DNA of 64,000 nt, taken from positions 1 through 64,000 of the forward strand of contig CANCAY010000004.1 in the NCBI GenBank assembly GCA_947374225.1, given 5' to 3'. The notes beneath the pieces are model-generated. The model was not told where the DNA came from and searched no databases. It was given only the letters and a program-made list of their open reading frames with translations. This document shows, piece by piece, positions 35,247-44,236 of this stretch. The stretch's first letter is position 1. The number at the start of each line of letters is the position of its first letter. The position numbers and the translations under genes were made by a program. The DNA is from Chitinophagaceae bacterium. Its GTDB lineage: Bacteria; Bacteroidota; Bacteroidia; Chitinophagales; Chitinophagaceae.

Positions 35247-36116
35247 ATGGCGAAGCAGGGGTTTTCAGAAAGAATGTACCTACAGTTTTTGAGGACGAAA
35301 TTTAAAGCATTAGGGATGGTTTCCCCAGCAGTTGCAGGAAAATCGGCGTTTGACTTATTTTGTACCCCTTTCCCAAAGTATAAAAAACGAAAAGCACCCG
35401 CTATATTTAATCAGGCAAAGTCTTTAAACGTAAAAGTAGACGGCGATATTAATATTCATGGTTTTGAATGGACACCTTCAAAACCAAATGGCAAGACTGT
35501 ATTAATAGTACATGGATATGCTAGTTATTTCTACAAATTTGATCAATATATCGCTCCATTATTAAAAGCTGGGTTTCGAGTTTTAGGTTTTGACGCACCA
35601 GGTCATGGAACTAGTGAAGGCAAGTACATTAATATACTTATATATAAGCATGCAATTGAACAGATTATTAAGTCTTGTGGCCCTATTGACCACTTTATGG
35701 GACATTCTTTAGGGGGAATTACCCTCGCATTGATTGCTGAAACAATTGAAAATCCGACAGCGCACAAATTTGTTCTAATTGCTCCTGCAACAAAGACAAC
35801 TACCACTTTCGCCAGCTATTTTGACATGATGCATTTTAATGAACCCATTAGAGCTGCATTTTTAAACGAATTAAATAGCAGAACCTCTCATCCTATTACC
35901 TATTTTGAGGCCGACCGTGCTGTAGAAAACTACAAAGGGCCCCTTCTTTGGGTCCATGACCAGGGAGACCGTGTTTGTCCTTATAAAGATTTGGTTAATT
36001 TTAAGAATTCAGCACCAGAGAATATTAAATTCTTGATTACCAATGGATTAGGTCATAATAAAATATACAAAACACAGGAAGTTATTGACCAAATAGTGTC
36101 TTTTTTGGCTTCTTAG
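35247..36116 (+). CDS. Alpha/beta hydrolase
   Basis: A 289-residue soluble hydrolase with an HGYASYFYKF oxyanion segment, FDAPGHGTS after strand 4, the nucleophile elbow GHSLGG (Ser154), and a late GLGHNKIYK histidine. It is probably an esterase or lipase-like enzyme; the substrate cannot be inferred. No signal peptide or membrane segment is seen, so it is probably cytoplasmic. It stands alone between the ferredoxin and topA genes. Confidence 0.85.
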   Translation: MAKQGFSERMYLQFLRTKFKALGMVSPAVAGKSAFDLFCTPFPKYKKRKAPAIFNQAKSLNVKVDGDINIHGFEWTPSKPNGKTVLIVHGYASYFYKFDQYIAPLLKAGFRVLGFDAPGHGTSEGKYINILIYKHAIEQIIKSCGPIDHFMGHSLGGITLALIAETIENPTAHKFVLIAPATKTTTTFASYFDMMHFNEPIRAAFLNELNSRTSHPITYFEADRAVENYKGPLLWVHDQGDRVCPYKDLVNFKNSAPENIKFLITNGLGHNKIYKTQEVIDQIVSFLAS

Positions 36117-36163
36117 AAATAGCTAAATTTTTTTTTTTGGGTGAATACTCTAATATTGCACCT

Positions 36164-38521
36164 ATGTCAAAGAACTTATTAATCGTTGAGTCACCTGCGA
36201 AAGCAAAGACTATTGAGAAGATTTTGGGGGAAGAATTTGAAGTAAGAAGCTGTTATGGCCATATCCGTGATCTTGAAAAAAGTGATATGGGGATAGACAT
36301 GAAAAACCATTTCGCTCCAAGGTATATTGTCCCAAGTGAGAAAGAAAAAGTGGTAAAGGAACTTAAATCAATGACCAAGAAAGCTAAGGAAGTATGGCTT
36401 GCGTCGGATGAGGACCGTGAAGGAGAAAGTATCAGTTGGCATTTGGCAGAAGTATTGGGATTAGATCCTAAAAAAACAAAGCGTATCGTATTCCACGAGA
36501 TTACCGCACCCGCAATTAAAAAAGCCGTAGAGAATCCTCGCTTAATTAATATGGATTTGGTAGACGCCCAACAAGCAAGAAGAATTTTAGATAGAATAGT
36601 AGGATTTGAATTAAGCCCCGTTTTATGGCGTAAGATTGGTATGCAAAAAAGCTTAAGTGCTGGTCGTGTACAAAGTGTCGCGGTAAGACTTATTGCAGAA
36701 AGAGAAAGAGAAATTAACCAATTCATTCCTGAAAGTGTATTTAAAGTATCTGCTTTATTTACTGCCTTAGATATCAATAAAAAGAAAGTTAAGTTCAAGG
36801 CCGATGGTCCTCAAAAATTAACGACGGCAGGAGCTGCTGAGAAATTTTTAAATGAATCTAAAGGTGCGAAATATACTGTTAAAGATATTACTGTAAAAGA
36901 CGGTAAACGTACGCCATCTGCACCTTTCACAACTTCTACCTTACAACAAGAAGCTTCTAGAAAATTAGGCTACAGCGTGAGTAAAACCATGTTGCTTGCA
37001 CAAAAACTATATGAAAGTGGTAAGATCACTTACATGAGAACGGATAGTATTAGTTTAAGTGAAACTGCAATTGATGCCATCAAAGCAGAGATCAATTCCA
37101 GCTTTGGTGCAAACTATTACCAACCTCGTAAGTTTAAAAATAAGAACGAGAATGCACAAGAAGCGCATGAGGCTATCCGCCCTTCTTATATGAACGAAAG
37201 CAAGGTTGATGATGCTGATACAAACCGTTTATATGAATTGATTTGGAAGCGTACTATTGCTTCACAAATGAGTGACGCACAATTTGAAAAGACCGTTGCA
37301 AAAATCGATATTTCTACAAATAAAGAAACCCTAACAGCTTCTGGTGAAGTGATGAAATTTGATGGTTTCTTAAAAGTATATTTAGAAAGTAAAGACGAGG
37401 ATGAAGAGGACGAAGCGAATGATGCAGATGGAAATGAAGCAATTTTACCTCCATTAGCTGTTGGACAAGTCTTAGACTTTGTTAGTATGACAGGTTTGGA
37501 AAGATTCAGTCGTCCTTCCTCAAGATATACAGAAGCAAGTTTAGTTAAGAAATTAGAGGAATTAGGCATTGGCCGACCTTCTACCTACGCTCCTACTATT
37601 TCTACAATTATGAAACGTAATTATGTAGAGAAAAAAGAAAAAGAAGGTGTTAAGAGAATCTATCAAATATTATCATTAGACAATAAAGACAATATTAAAA
37701 CAGAAACCGCAAGTGAAATTACGGGTGCTGAAAAGAATAAGTTATCTCCTACCGATTTAGGATTAGTGGTTACTGACTTTTTAAAGCAACACTTTGAGAA
37801 AGTGATGGACTTTGGATTTACTGCAAAAATTGAAGGTGAATTTGATGAAATCGCAGCAGGTAAATTAAAGTGGAGTAAAATGTTGGAAGAATTCTACAAT
37901 CCATTTCATGAAACCATTGAACATACATTAGAAACTGCCGAAAGAGCAAAAGGGGAAAGAGAATTAGGCTTTGATGCAGTAAGTGGCAAAAAAGTAATTG
38001 CACGTATGGGCCGTTATGGTCCAATGGTACAAATTGGACATCAGGATGAAGAAGAGAAACCAAAATTCGCAAAATTGAAGCCTTCTCAAAGTATTGAGAC
38101 TATCAGTTTTGATGAAGCAATGGAACTTTTCAAGCTACCTAGAACCCTAGGAATGTTTGAAGACATGGAAGTTGCAGTGAATATAGGTCGTTTTGGCCCT
38201 TACGCGGCTCATGACAAGAAGTTCTACTCCCTTAACAAGGAAATGGACCCTTACACTGTCACGTTGGAGGAATTGACTCCTATGATCGCAGAGAAGCGCA
38301 AAGCCAAAGACGAGCGCACCATTAAAATATTCGAAAAAGAGAAAATTCAACTTTTAAGAGGCCCTTATGGTCCTTATATCAAACAAGGCTTACGCAATTT
38401 CAAGTTGACAAAAGAGCAACAAGAAAAAGTGGAAGAACTAACTATTGAGGAAGTCAAAGCGATAATAGAGGAATTGAAAAAGAATCCTCCTCGCAAAACA
38501 GCCCGCAAAAAGAAAGCTTAA
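36164..38521 (+). CDS. topA: DNA topoisomerase I
   Basis: Type IA topoisomerase that relaxes negative supercoils through a transient 5'-phosphotyrosine link. The 785-residue protein starts with the TOPRIM domain (LLIVESPAKAKTIEK, then ASDEDREGE), followed by the catalytic domains, with the active-site tyrosine in KITYMRTDS. The C-terminus has three toprim-C repeats (ARMGRYGPMVQIG, NIGRFGPYA, LRGPYGPYIKQG) and a basic tail, and lacks cysteine zinc fingers. ATG 36164 is preferred to a TTG nine codons upstream because MSKNLLIVESPAK is the standard N-terminus. Confidence 0.96.
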   Translation: MSKNLLIVESPAKAKTIEKILGEEFEVRSCYGHIRDLEKSDMGIDMKNHFAPRYIVPSEKEKVVKELKSMTKKAKEVWLASDEDREGESISWHLAEVLGLDPKKTKRIVFHEITAPAIKKAVENPRLINMDLVDAQQARRILDRIVGFELSPVLWRKIGMQKSLSAGRVQSVAVRLIAEREREINQFIPESVFKVSALFTALDINKKKVKFKADGPQKLTTAGAAEKFLNESKGAKYTVKDITVKDGKRTPSAPFTTSTLQQEASRKLGYSVSKTMLLAQKLYESGKITYMRTDSISLSETAIDAIKAEINSSFGANYYQPRKFKNKNENAQEAHEAIRPSYMNESKVDDADTNRLYELIWKRTIASQMSDAQFEKTVAKIDISTNKETLTASGEVMKFDGFLKVYLESKDEDEEDEANDADGNEAILPPLAVGQVLDFVSMTGLERFSRPSSRYTEASLVKKLEELGIGRPSTYAPTISTIMKRNYVEKKEKEGVKRIYQILSLDNKDNIKTETASEITGAEKNKLSPTDLGLVVTDFLKQHFEKVMDFGFTAKIEGEFDEIAAGKLKWSKMLEEFYNPFHETIEHTLETAERAKGERELGFDAVSGKKVIARMGRYGPMVQIGHQDEEEKPKFAKLKPSQSIETISFDEAMELFKLPRTLGMFEDMEVAVNIGRFGPYAAHDKKFYSLNKEMDPYTVTLEELTPMIAEKRKAKDERTIKIFEKEKIQLLRGPYGPYIKQGLRNFKLTKEQQEKVEELTIEEVKAIIEELKKNPPRKTARKKKA

Positions 38522-38528
38522 TTATAAC

Positions 38529-38564
38529 ATCCCGATCGCCTCAACGCCTTCGGGATTTTTTTTT
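38529..38564 (+). terminator. Terminator after topA
   Basis: ATCCCGA (38529-38535) pairs with TCGGGAT (38550-38556) around a 14-base loop and is followed by a long T-run to 38564. Confidence 0.75.
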
Positions 38565-38639
38565 AATTAAGAGCTTTATAAAACAAACTATCGCTCTCTG
38601 TTCGCCCTGGCCGCTAAAAATGACCGCGTCCATCTAAAA

Positions 38640-38724
38640 TCGCGAACTCGCTGCGCTCAGACATGCGCGACTTTTTAACAATGAACTTGGTCATTTTCTT
38701 AACGCTAGGTCTCAGAGTTCGCGA
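38640..38724. repeat. Inverted repeat unit 1 after topA
   Basis: TCGCGAACTC (38640-38649) is exactly complementary to GAGTTCGCGA (38715-38724). The left side continues as GAACTCGC-TGC-GCTCAGAC (38644-38662), whose reverse complement starts GTCTGAGC and ends GCGAGTTC, words also found in unit 2. Inside, AATGA/TCATT (38680-38695) forms a small stem. Confidence 0.7.
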
Positions 38725-38765
38725 GTAGTTTATTTTATTCACTCTTTATATAATCAAATATTCAA

Positions 38766-38951
38766 AAGCGCTAGGCTTGGCGTATTCCAATCCTGAACTT
38801 CGAGCCATAGCGTAAATAAAAATTGTAAAATCGAACGACTAAAACTTAGCTGTCTGAGCACGAAGTGCGAGTTCTAAGTTTTAGTTTGATTTTATTATTT
38901 TTTAGCGTCATGGCGAGCCGAGAAGGATGGGATATGCCAAGTCCTGCGCTT
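38766..38951. repeat. Inverted repeat unit 2 after topA
   Basis: The outer arms 38766-38816 and 38901-38951 are imperfect inverted copies. Over the first ~24 bases, starting AAGCGC and including CTTGGC, about 19 positions agree; the rest match more loosely. They enclose a perfect 12-bp stem, ACTAAAACTTAG (38838-38849) with CTAAGTTTTAGT (38874-38885). The loop carries GTCTGAGC-ACGAAGT-GCGAGTTC with an inner GCAC/GTGC stem. Confidence 0.65.
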
Positions 38952-39063
38952 CAAATAATTAAAAAAATATAAAACTCTTTATACAAAAAGTAAAAGATGC
39001 GAGAACGCTTGACGAAAGCGAACACGAATGAAAATGAGAAAGCATTTGAAAAATTCGCGCGCA

Positions 39064-39093
39064 TAAAAAAGCCCCGGAAAATTCCGAGGCTTT
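39064..39093 (-). terminator. Terminator after the desaturase gene
   Basis: On the minus strand AAAGCCTCGGAA pairs with TTCCGGGGCTTT (one mismatch) and is followed by a T-run, 20 bases past the desaturase stop. Confidence 0.8.
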
Positions 39094-39112
39094 GAATATA
39101 TTAAATCAGGAA

Positions 39113-40204
39113 TTAAGCAATCGACGGCTTACTCAAAGATTTCAAATGAGCAACATGGGCTTTAATGGCACTAAGCACTGTTGGGTATTCAATGTATTTC
39201 AATTTAAAATCAGCACATGCTTCTTTTACAATTTTTGAAATTGCAGGATAGTGTACGTGTGAAATTTTAGGGAACAAATGATGCTCAATTTGAAAATTCA
39301 ATCCACCAACTAACCAGCTTACCAATTTGCTTTTTGTTGCAAAATTAGCAGTAGTATGTATTTGGTGTGCTGCAAATTCATCTGGCATTCTATTCTCTGG
39401 TTGAATAGCAACCGGAAACTCTGTATCGGATACAGTGTGTGCTAATTGGAATACGATACTTAAAATTAATCCGGCAGCGCAACCAATTAGTAAAAATCCA
39501 ACTAACCAGCTTGTAAATCCAACCATATATATTGGTAATACTATAAACACAGCTGCATGGTAAATCTTTACTAACCAGAATTCAATATGTTCTGCAATGG
39601 TCATTTTCTTTAATGGCACAGATCCAATCATTCTAGAGAAATACTTTTTATAGTCTGTATAAAACAACCAAAAGATATAAAGTAACATATACAAAACCCA
39701 GAAATAAATATGTTGAAAACGGTGCATTAAATAATGCTTTTGAGTAGGTGCCATTCTCATTAACATGCCTACTTCTATATCGTCGTCCACTCCATCGATA
39801 TTCGTATAGGTATGGTGAATAGTAACGTGCTTCATACTCCACATAAATCTACTAGCACCTAAAACGCTAATAGAAGAAGCTGCTAATTTATTTAACCATG
39901 GGTGTTTACTAAAACTTCCGTGACTGCCGTCATGCATTACATTAAAACCAATGGAAGCAATTAATGCTCCAAAAAAAATACATTCTATAACAGCAAAAAA
40001 TACAGGCGGAGTGAAAAATACTAAATGAACATAAGTTACAACGAATAAACTAATCAAAATGATTGCCTTAGAAAAAAGCTTACTGTTTCCAGTTGCTCTA
40101 ATATTTTGAGATTCTAAGTATTCATTAACACGTCTTTTTAGTTCAGCATGTAAAGATTTAGTCGAAACCGGAAACTTGGGGGTAGCAATTGTTTGGTTAT
40201 GCAT
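39113..40204 (-). CDS. Membrane fatty acid desaturase (acyl-lipid/linoleoyl-CoA type)
   Basis: Introduces a double bond into acyl chains with a di-iron centre at the membrane face. The 363-residue protein has the three histidine boxes: HDGSH (91-95), HVTIHH (126-131) and QIEHH near residue 309. The last, with Gln for the first His, is typical of front-end delta-5/delta-6 desaturases. There is no fused cytochrome b5 domain. About four to six membrane segments are visible. It probably adjusts membrane fluidity. It has its own -7 box and terminator, so it is a single-gene unit. Confidence 0.9.
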   Translation of the reverse strand: MHNQTIATPKFPVSTKSLHAELKRRVNEYLESQNIRATGNSKLFSKAIILISLFVVTYVHLVFFTPPVFFAVIECIFFGALIASIGFNVMHDGSHGSFSKHPWLNKLAASSISVLGASRFMWSMKHVTIHHTYTNIDGVDDDIEVGMLMRMAPTQKHYLMHRFQHIYFWVLYMLLYIFWLFYTDYKKYFSRMIGSVPLKKMTIAEHIEFWLVKIYHAAVFIVLPIYMVGFTSWLVGFLLIGCAAGLILSIVFQLAHTVSDTEFPVAIQPENRMPDEFAAHQIHTTANFATKSKLVSWLVGGLNFQIEHHLFPKISHVHYPAISKIVKEACADFKLKYIEYPTVLSAIKAHVAHLKSLSKPSIA

Positions 40205-40220
40205 AAATTTTATTAATGTG

Positions 40221-40228
40221 CAAAGATA
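40221..40228 (-). promoter_or_regulatory. Desaturase gene -7 box
   Basis: TATCTTTG on the minus strand, 16 bases before the ATG at 40204. Confidence 0.45.
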
Positions 40229-40342
40229 GTCTATTCGCTATTTCTTGGCCTATAATTGAGGTATTATTTGTGCTAACGAATAGTAATTAGATTTATTATG
40301 TAAACTATTGTTAAATATATCCACAGTTATGGGATAACTAAG

Positions 40343-40356
40343 ATGACAATTGTCAT
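40343..40356. promoter_or_regulatory. Perfect 14-bp palindrome, possible operator
   Basis: ATGACAATTGTCAT is a perfect dyad 47 bases before the ATG of the SirB1-like gene, in a 199-bp divergent intergenic region. A homodimeric repressor site is possible; nothing identifies the protein. Confidence 0.35.
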
Positions 40357-40403
40357 TTATTTTGCGTTGATTTGAATAAGTTTTATAACTAGACTTACAC
40401 AAA

Positions 40404-41276
40404 ATGCAAAAAACTGAAGAAGAAATAAAGGCCTTGTTTAATCTAATTGATGACCCTGACGAAGAAGTGTTCAACACGATATCCGATAGGCTTATGAATT
40501 ATGGCAGTCCTATTATTCCTGACTTAGAGCATTTATGGGAAACCACTTTGGATGAAAGTACGCAAGAGCGTATTGAAATGATGATTCACAAACTTCGCTT
40601 ACACGATTTAAAAGAAGCATTTATTGAATGGAAATCAAAACCAGAACCTTCCCTATTCGAAGGCGCTTTATTGGTCACTAAATTCCATTTCCCAGAATTA
40701 AACTTAGACAGTTTACGCCATCAATTAGAAAAGATAAGACGTAATATTTGGTTAGAATTGAATAACTATTTAACGCCATTAGAGCAAGCTAATGTGTTAA
40801 AAAATATTCTATTCAGTTATTATCAATTAAAAGGTGCTGAAATAAACTATGCGAACCCTGAAGAGTTTTTAATATCTGCTCCCCTTCAATCTAAAAAAGG
40901 GAATGCATTTGCTAACACTATTCTTTATGCAGAGTTATGCCAACAATTAGATATCATTTCTGATTTTATAAATATTCCTAAGCAATGCATCATTGCCTTT
41001 TACACTTTAGACTGGTCACCAGACGAGATTTATCCAAATCCTCAAGAGTATATTCAATTTTATATTGAAGGCACTACTGGACATGCTTTTTCTCAAGCCG
41101 ACTTAGATAAGTATTTTGAACGCTCCAATATTGAACCAAAAAATGCTCATTACAAACCGCTTTCCAATCCGCGTATTATAAAAAAACTAATACTAGAATT
41201 CGCGAAATGTTTTAATAGTCCCACTTTACAATACAAACAGAAAGACTTAATTGATTTGGCAAACTTATTGGACTAA
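40404..41276 (+). CDS. SirB1-like transglutaminase-fold protein
   Basis: A 290-residue soluble protein. The N-terminal ~90 residues are acidic and helical; the rest resembles the SirB1/YchA transglutaminase-like family (Transglut_core2), with LTPLEQANVLKNILF and KKGNAFANTILYAELCQQL corresponding to the family's GNP-S-ILY-EL block. The expected PGH histidine is PKQ here, so a catalytic role is doubtful. Function unknown. ATG start; 59 bases upstream of csaA and probably cotranscribed with it. Confidence 0.72.
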   Translation: MQKTEEEIKALFNLIDDPDEEVFNTISDRLMNYGSPIIPDLEHLWETTLDESTQERIEMMIHKLRLHDLKEAFIEWKSKPEPSLFEGALLVTKFHFPELNLDSLRHQLEKIRRNIWLELNNYLTPLEQANVLKNILFSYYQLKGAEINYANPEEFLISAPLQSKKGNAFANTILYAELCQQLDIISDFINIPKQCIIAFYTLDWSPDEIYPNPQEYIQFYIEGTTGHAFSQADLDKYFERSNIEPKNAHYKPLSNPRIIKKLILEFAKCFNSPTLQYKQKDLIDLANLLD

Positions 41277-41335
41277 CTCTTTTAGTAAACTAGCTTTATT
41301 TTGAAAATTAGCCATTAAACAATAATTGAACTTTT

Positions 41336-41665
41336 ATGATACAATGGGATGATTTTGCAAAAATAGATATTCGCACTGGCACCATTATAGAAGCGCTTCC
41401 ATTCCCCAAAGCAAAAAAGCCAGCCTTTCAATTAACTATTGATTTTGGGAATTTGGGCATTAAGAAATCTTCTGCCCAGATCACAAAACATTATACTATT
41501 GAAAGCCTCATAGGGAGACAAATTATTGCTGTTGTAAATTTTCCTCCAAAACAAATTGCTAATTTCATAAGCGAATGTTTAGTCTTAGGAGTATATGATG
41601 ACGAAAATGAAGTAGTTTTATTGAGTCCTTTACACCCTACAAACAATGGACAACCCATTGGATAA
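41336..41665 (+). CDS. csaA: CsaA-type tRNA-binding protein
   Basis: A 109-residue OB-fold protein with FAKIDIRTGTIIEALPFPKAKKPAFQL in its opening (key: DIRTGTI and FPKAKKPA) and VVNFPPKQIANFISECLVLG near the end, the CsaA pattern. CsaA binds tRNA and has been linked to secretion-related chaperoning in Bacillus. It ends in TAATG: the stop shares one base with the ATG of the alkyltransferase gene, suggesting coupled translation. Confidence 0.92.
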   Translation: MIQWDDFAKIDIRTGTIIEALPFPKAKKPAFQLTIDFGNLGIKKSSAQITKHYTIESLIGRQIIAVVNFPPKQIANFISECLVLGVYDDENEVVLLSPLHPTNNGQPIG

Positions 41666-42168
41666 TGCAAACAAATTTTATACATATTTATCATAGCCCT
41701 ATTGGTGCCATAAAAATTGTTGCTGCAGAAAATAGTATTGAAGAACTTATTTTTATAGAACCTGCAGCATTACCTGAAGTTGAACTATTAGTTACAGAGA
41801 GTAATGATATAATACACCAATGTATTGAGGAACTAATTGGGTATTTTGCTGGAACCAGAAGAACATTTAGTGTACCTATTAATCAGGCAGGTACTGAATT
41901 TCAACAAAAAGTTTGGAGAGAGCTTTATGAAGTTCCCTTTGGCAAAACATTAAGCTATGGCGAACTTGCCAAAAAATTAGGGGATCCTAAATGTGTAAGG
42001 GCCGCCGCTTCTGCTAATGGGAAAAATAAAATTGCAATTATTGTTCCTTGTCATAGAATTATTGGGGCAGACCAGTCACTGGTAGGTTATGCTTGGGGCA
42101 AATCTAGAAAGAGATGGCTACTGCAACATGAGTTTAGACTAGCCCTAGGCGTTCAAACGCTATTTTAA
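41665..42168 (+). CDS. ogt: Methylated-DNA--[protein]-cysteine S-methyltransferase
   Basis: Suicide repair protein that removes O6-alkyl groups from guanine in DNA onto its own cysteine. The 167-residue protein has an N-terminal ribonuclease-H-like domain and a C-terminal domain with FQQKVWRELYEVPFGKTLSYGELA (key: VPFGKTLSYGE), the acceptor PCHR (Cys129) and GYAWGKSRKRWLL. There is no AraC-like Ada domain. Its last nine bases overlap the convergent cdd gene. Confidence 0.93.
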   Translation: MQTNFIHIYHSPIGAIKIVAAENSIEELIFIEPAALPEVELLVTESNDIIHQCIEELIGYFAGTRRTFSVPINQAGTEFQQKVWRELYEVPFGKTLSYGELAKKLGDPKCVRAAASANGKNKIAIIVPCHRIIGADQSLVGYAWGKSRKRWLLQHEFRLALGVQTLF

Positions 42169-42651
42169 GCCCTTTAATACCGACCCGTTAAATCCAAATG
42201 GCAATAGCTGAGACGCAGATTTAAAGATCATTACGGAGCCTGTAAAGCCTGCTAGTATGATTTTAATTGGTGCTTCGTATCGATTCTCATAATCTAATAA
42301 AGACTGCCTACACATCCCGCAAGGTGACAAGGGCTCATCTGAAGGCTTACCTACTGGATGGTAACTTATGGCCATTGCAATGATGGTTTCTTTAGGGTGT
42401 TGACTACCAATACTATTTAATAAAGTCCTTTCTGCACATATTCCAACAGGATAGCTTGCACTTTCTTGATTAGATCCGATAACGATTTGGCCATTTGATA
42501 ATAAAGCTGCTGCTCCTACTTTGAAATTAGAGTAAATAGCATAGGCAGTTTCAGTTGCATCTTTAGCAGTAGCTAATAAAGACTGATCTGCTGTTGAAAG
42601 CAATTCAGCACTTTCAAAAGACTCATATTCAAATTCAAATTTCTGTTTCAT
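42160..42651 (-). CDS. cdd: Cytidine deaminase
   Basis: Pyrimidine salvage enzyme converting cytidine or deoxycytidine to uridine forms. The 163-residue protein has the zinc site CAERTLLNS (Cys72 and the catalytic Glu74) and PCGMCRQ (Cys111, Cys114), the homotetrameric three-cysteine arrangement. The N-terminus is somewhat extended over short homologs of ~130 residues. The 3' end overlaps ogt by nine bases in convergent orientation. Confidence 0.94.
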   Translation of the reverse strand: MKQKFEFEYESFESAELLSTADQSLLATAKDATETAYAIYSNFKVGAAALLSNGQIVIGSNQESASYPVGICAERTLLNSIGSQHPKETIIAMAISYHPVGKPSDEPLSPCGMCRQSLLDYENRYEAPIKIILAGFTGSVMIFKSASQLLPFGFNGSVLKGLK

Positions 42652-42660
42652 AAATACCTA

Positions 42661-42690
42661 TTTTAAAATCAAAACCCCACAATTGTGAGG
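42661..42690 (-). terminator. Terminator after lepB
   Basis: On the minus strand CCTCAC-AATT-GTGGGG forms a short hairpin (42675-42690, one wobble) followed by TTTTGATTTT, before the cdd start. Confidence 0.6.
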
Positions 42691-42701
42691 CTTTAATTAT
42701 T

Positions 42702-44213
42702 TTATTTAATTAATTTAAACAATCTGTTCCAACGAATAGACTGATTATAGCTAAACCATATCAAAGCGGCTCTTCCAACAATATGTGTTTCTGGAACAAA
42801 ACCCCAATAACGGCTATCCTGACTTCTATGTCTATTGTCTCCCATCATCCAATAATAATCCTGATGCACCGTGTAAGTGTTTGCTTCTTTCCCATTTATA
42901 AAGAATTTTCCATTTTTCTGATCCAATGAATTATGCTCATAAGAAGTAATCAAACGTCTGTATAATTCTATTGTAGAGTCGTTAAGTGAAATAATGTCCC
43001 CTTTTTTAGGAATACGTATAGCACCGAAATTATCAACTGTCCAAGGGAAATGAGTTACATCATTTGGGAAAGTATAACCTACATTATTATCAATATAGAA
43101 TTCAACTGACTTTACATGCGGCAATCTTTTTAAATTAGCAGCGGCACTCGCCGTCATATTGATTCTAAAAGTATTTGGCATTCCCTCTACCATTCCATAG
43201 TCAGGAGTTGCTTCTGTTAAGTTAATTCCAATACTATCAATTATATAATCTTCCGGAATAGCTGTGCCGTCTGTTGTTACCAAGTATTCTGTTTGGGCAT
43301 ATGGTGTTACTAAAGCAGGCTTGCCATTAATCCATAATTGACTTGACTTTACTTGTAATACATCTCCAGGGATACCAACACAACGTTTAATATAATTATC
43401 TGTTTTATCCATTGGGTGCACCAAAATTGGATATTGTGATTGTAGTTTTTCTCTGTCTCCATTAAACTCAGAACTTCTTAATACGTCATAGTAAGGAACC
43501 TTACTTCCAAACTCAGGTAAATTAATAATAGTATCTCCTGCTGGAAAATTAAACACCACTACATCGTTTCTTTCAATAGGTCTTATATTAGGTAGTCTGC
43601 TATAATCAAGTTGAACTAACTTGGTATAAGATGGCGTAGTGATAGAACCCGGCATGGTATTATGTACAAAAGGAAACGATACTGGTGTTTGAGGAATTCT
43701 TGCACCAAATGTTATTTTGTCTACAAATAAGAAGTCATTCACTAATAATGTTTTTTCCATACTCTCTGTAGGAATCACATAGGCTTCAAAAATAAAAGTT
43801 CTAATTAATGTTGCAGCAACAACAGCGAACACTGCAGCGTCTATCCATTCTCTTGAAGCTGGTTTATGATAATGTGCTAATGCGTCCTGTCCATGCCATT
43901 TTTCATTGGCAGAAAATCCTAAATAAGGCAAGTAGATAAATGGAAATAAAACAGTTAAAGTATGTTGTATTAAATTTACTTTTTTGAAATGCATCACAAA
44001 AATGATGCTAATCCACAAGGAAGCAAACTGTCCTAAAATAGGAATAAGCTGTATCCAAAACCAAATTTTTGGAATATTACAAAGTTGCACAACTTCCCAA
44101 GTATTATAAATTGGAATAATGGCTTTGTTTGCAGGCACTCCTGCTTTTTTCAACATGGCATAAATTCCAATATGCCAACCTAGCCAAAACAGTACTAATA
44201 AAATTAATCCCAT
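42702..44213 (-). CDS. lepB: Signal peptidase I with N-terminal multi-TM extension
   Basis: Cleaves signal peptides of exported proteins at the outer face of the inner membrane. The 503-residue protein is about twice the usual bacterial size. Residues 1-105 form an extra membrane region with three to four hydrophobic segments. The S26 catalytic part follows: IPTESMEKTL with Ser151 and DNYIKRCVGIPGD with Lys276, and late MGDNRHRSQDSR. An insertion of about 100 residues, usual in Bacteroidetes LepB, lies between the Lys and the last box. It is preceded by its own -7 box and followed by a terminator. Confidence 0.93.
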   Translation of the reverse strand: MGLILLVLFWLGWHIGIYAMLKKAGVPANKAIIPIYNTWEVVQLCNIPKIWFWIQLIPILGQFASLWISIIFVMHFKKVNLIQHTLTVLFPFIYLPYLGFSANEKWHGQDALAHYHKPASREWIDAAVFAVVAATLIRTFIFEAYVIPTESMEKTLLVNDFLFVDKITFGARIPQTPVSFPFVHNTMPGSITTPSYTKLVQLDYSRLPNIRPIERNDVVVFNFPAGDTIINLPEFGSKVPYYDVLRSSEFNGDREKLQSQYPILVHPMDKTDNYIKRCVGIPGDVLQVKSSQLWINGKPALVTPYAQTEYLVTTDGTAIPEDYIIDSIGINLTEATPDYGMVEGMPNTFRINMTASAAANLKRLPHVKSVEFYIDNNVGYTFPNDVTHFPWTVDNFGAIRIPKKGDIISLNDSTIELYRRLITSYEHNSLDQKNGKFFINGKEANTYTVHQDYYWMMGDNRHRSQDSRYWGFVPETHIVGRAALIWFSYNQSIRWNRLFKLIK

Positions 44214-44236
44214 AGTAATTACTTAATTGTATATAA

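Larger units (their letters stand above)
38565..39063. other. Gene-free region rich in nested inverted repeats
   Basis: No convincing protein or RNA gene is visible in this ~500-base stretch. It differs from its surroundings by many CG-rich words and several inverted repeats. The first unit is 38617-38724: AAAATGACC pairs with GGTCATTTT, and TCGCGAACTC with GAGTTCGCGA. The second is 38766-38951, with a 12-bp stem in the middle. The two units share GTCTGAGC and GCGAGTTC in opposite orientation. A small hairpin CGCTT/AAGCG near 39009 follows. It may be a REP-like or MITE-like element, or a structured RNA. Confidence 0.55.

Noticed and set aside
36253..36798. Minus-strand 181-codon open frame inside topA
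   Set aside because: Lies antisense to conserved TOPRIM coding sequence and has no recognisable motif.
40315..40345. Origin of replication: ATATCCACA resembles the DnaA box TTATCCACA
   Set aside because: A single imperfect box, a second site with two mismatches, and no dnaA, dnaN or further boxes nearby.
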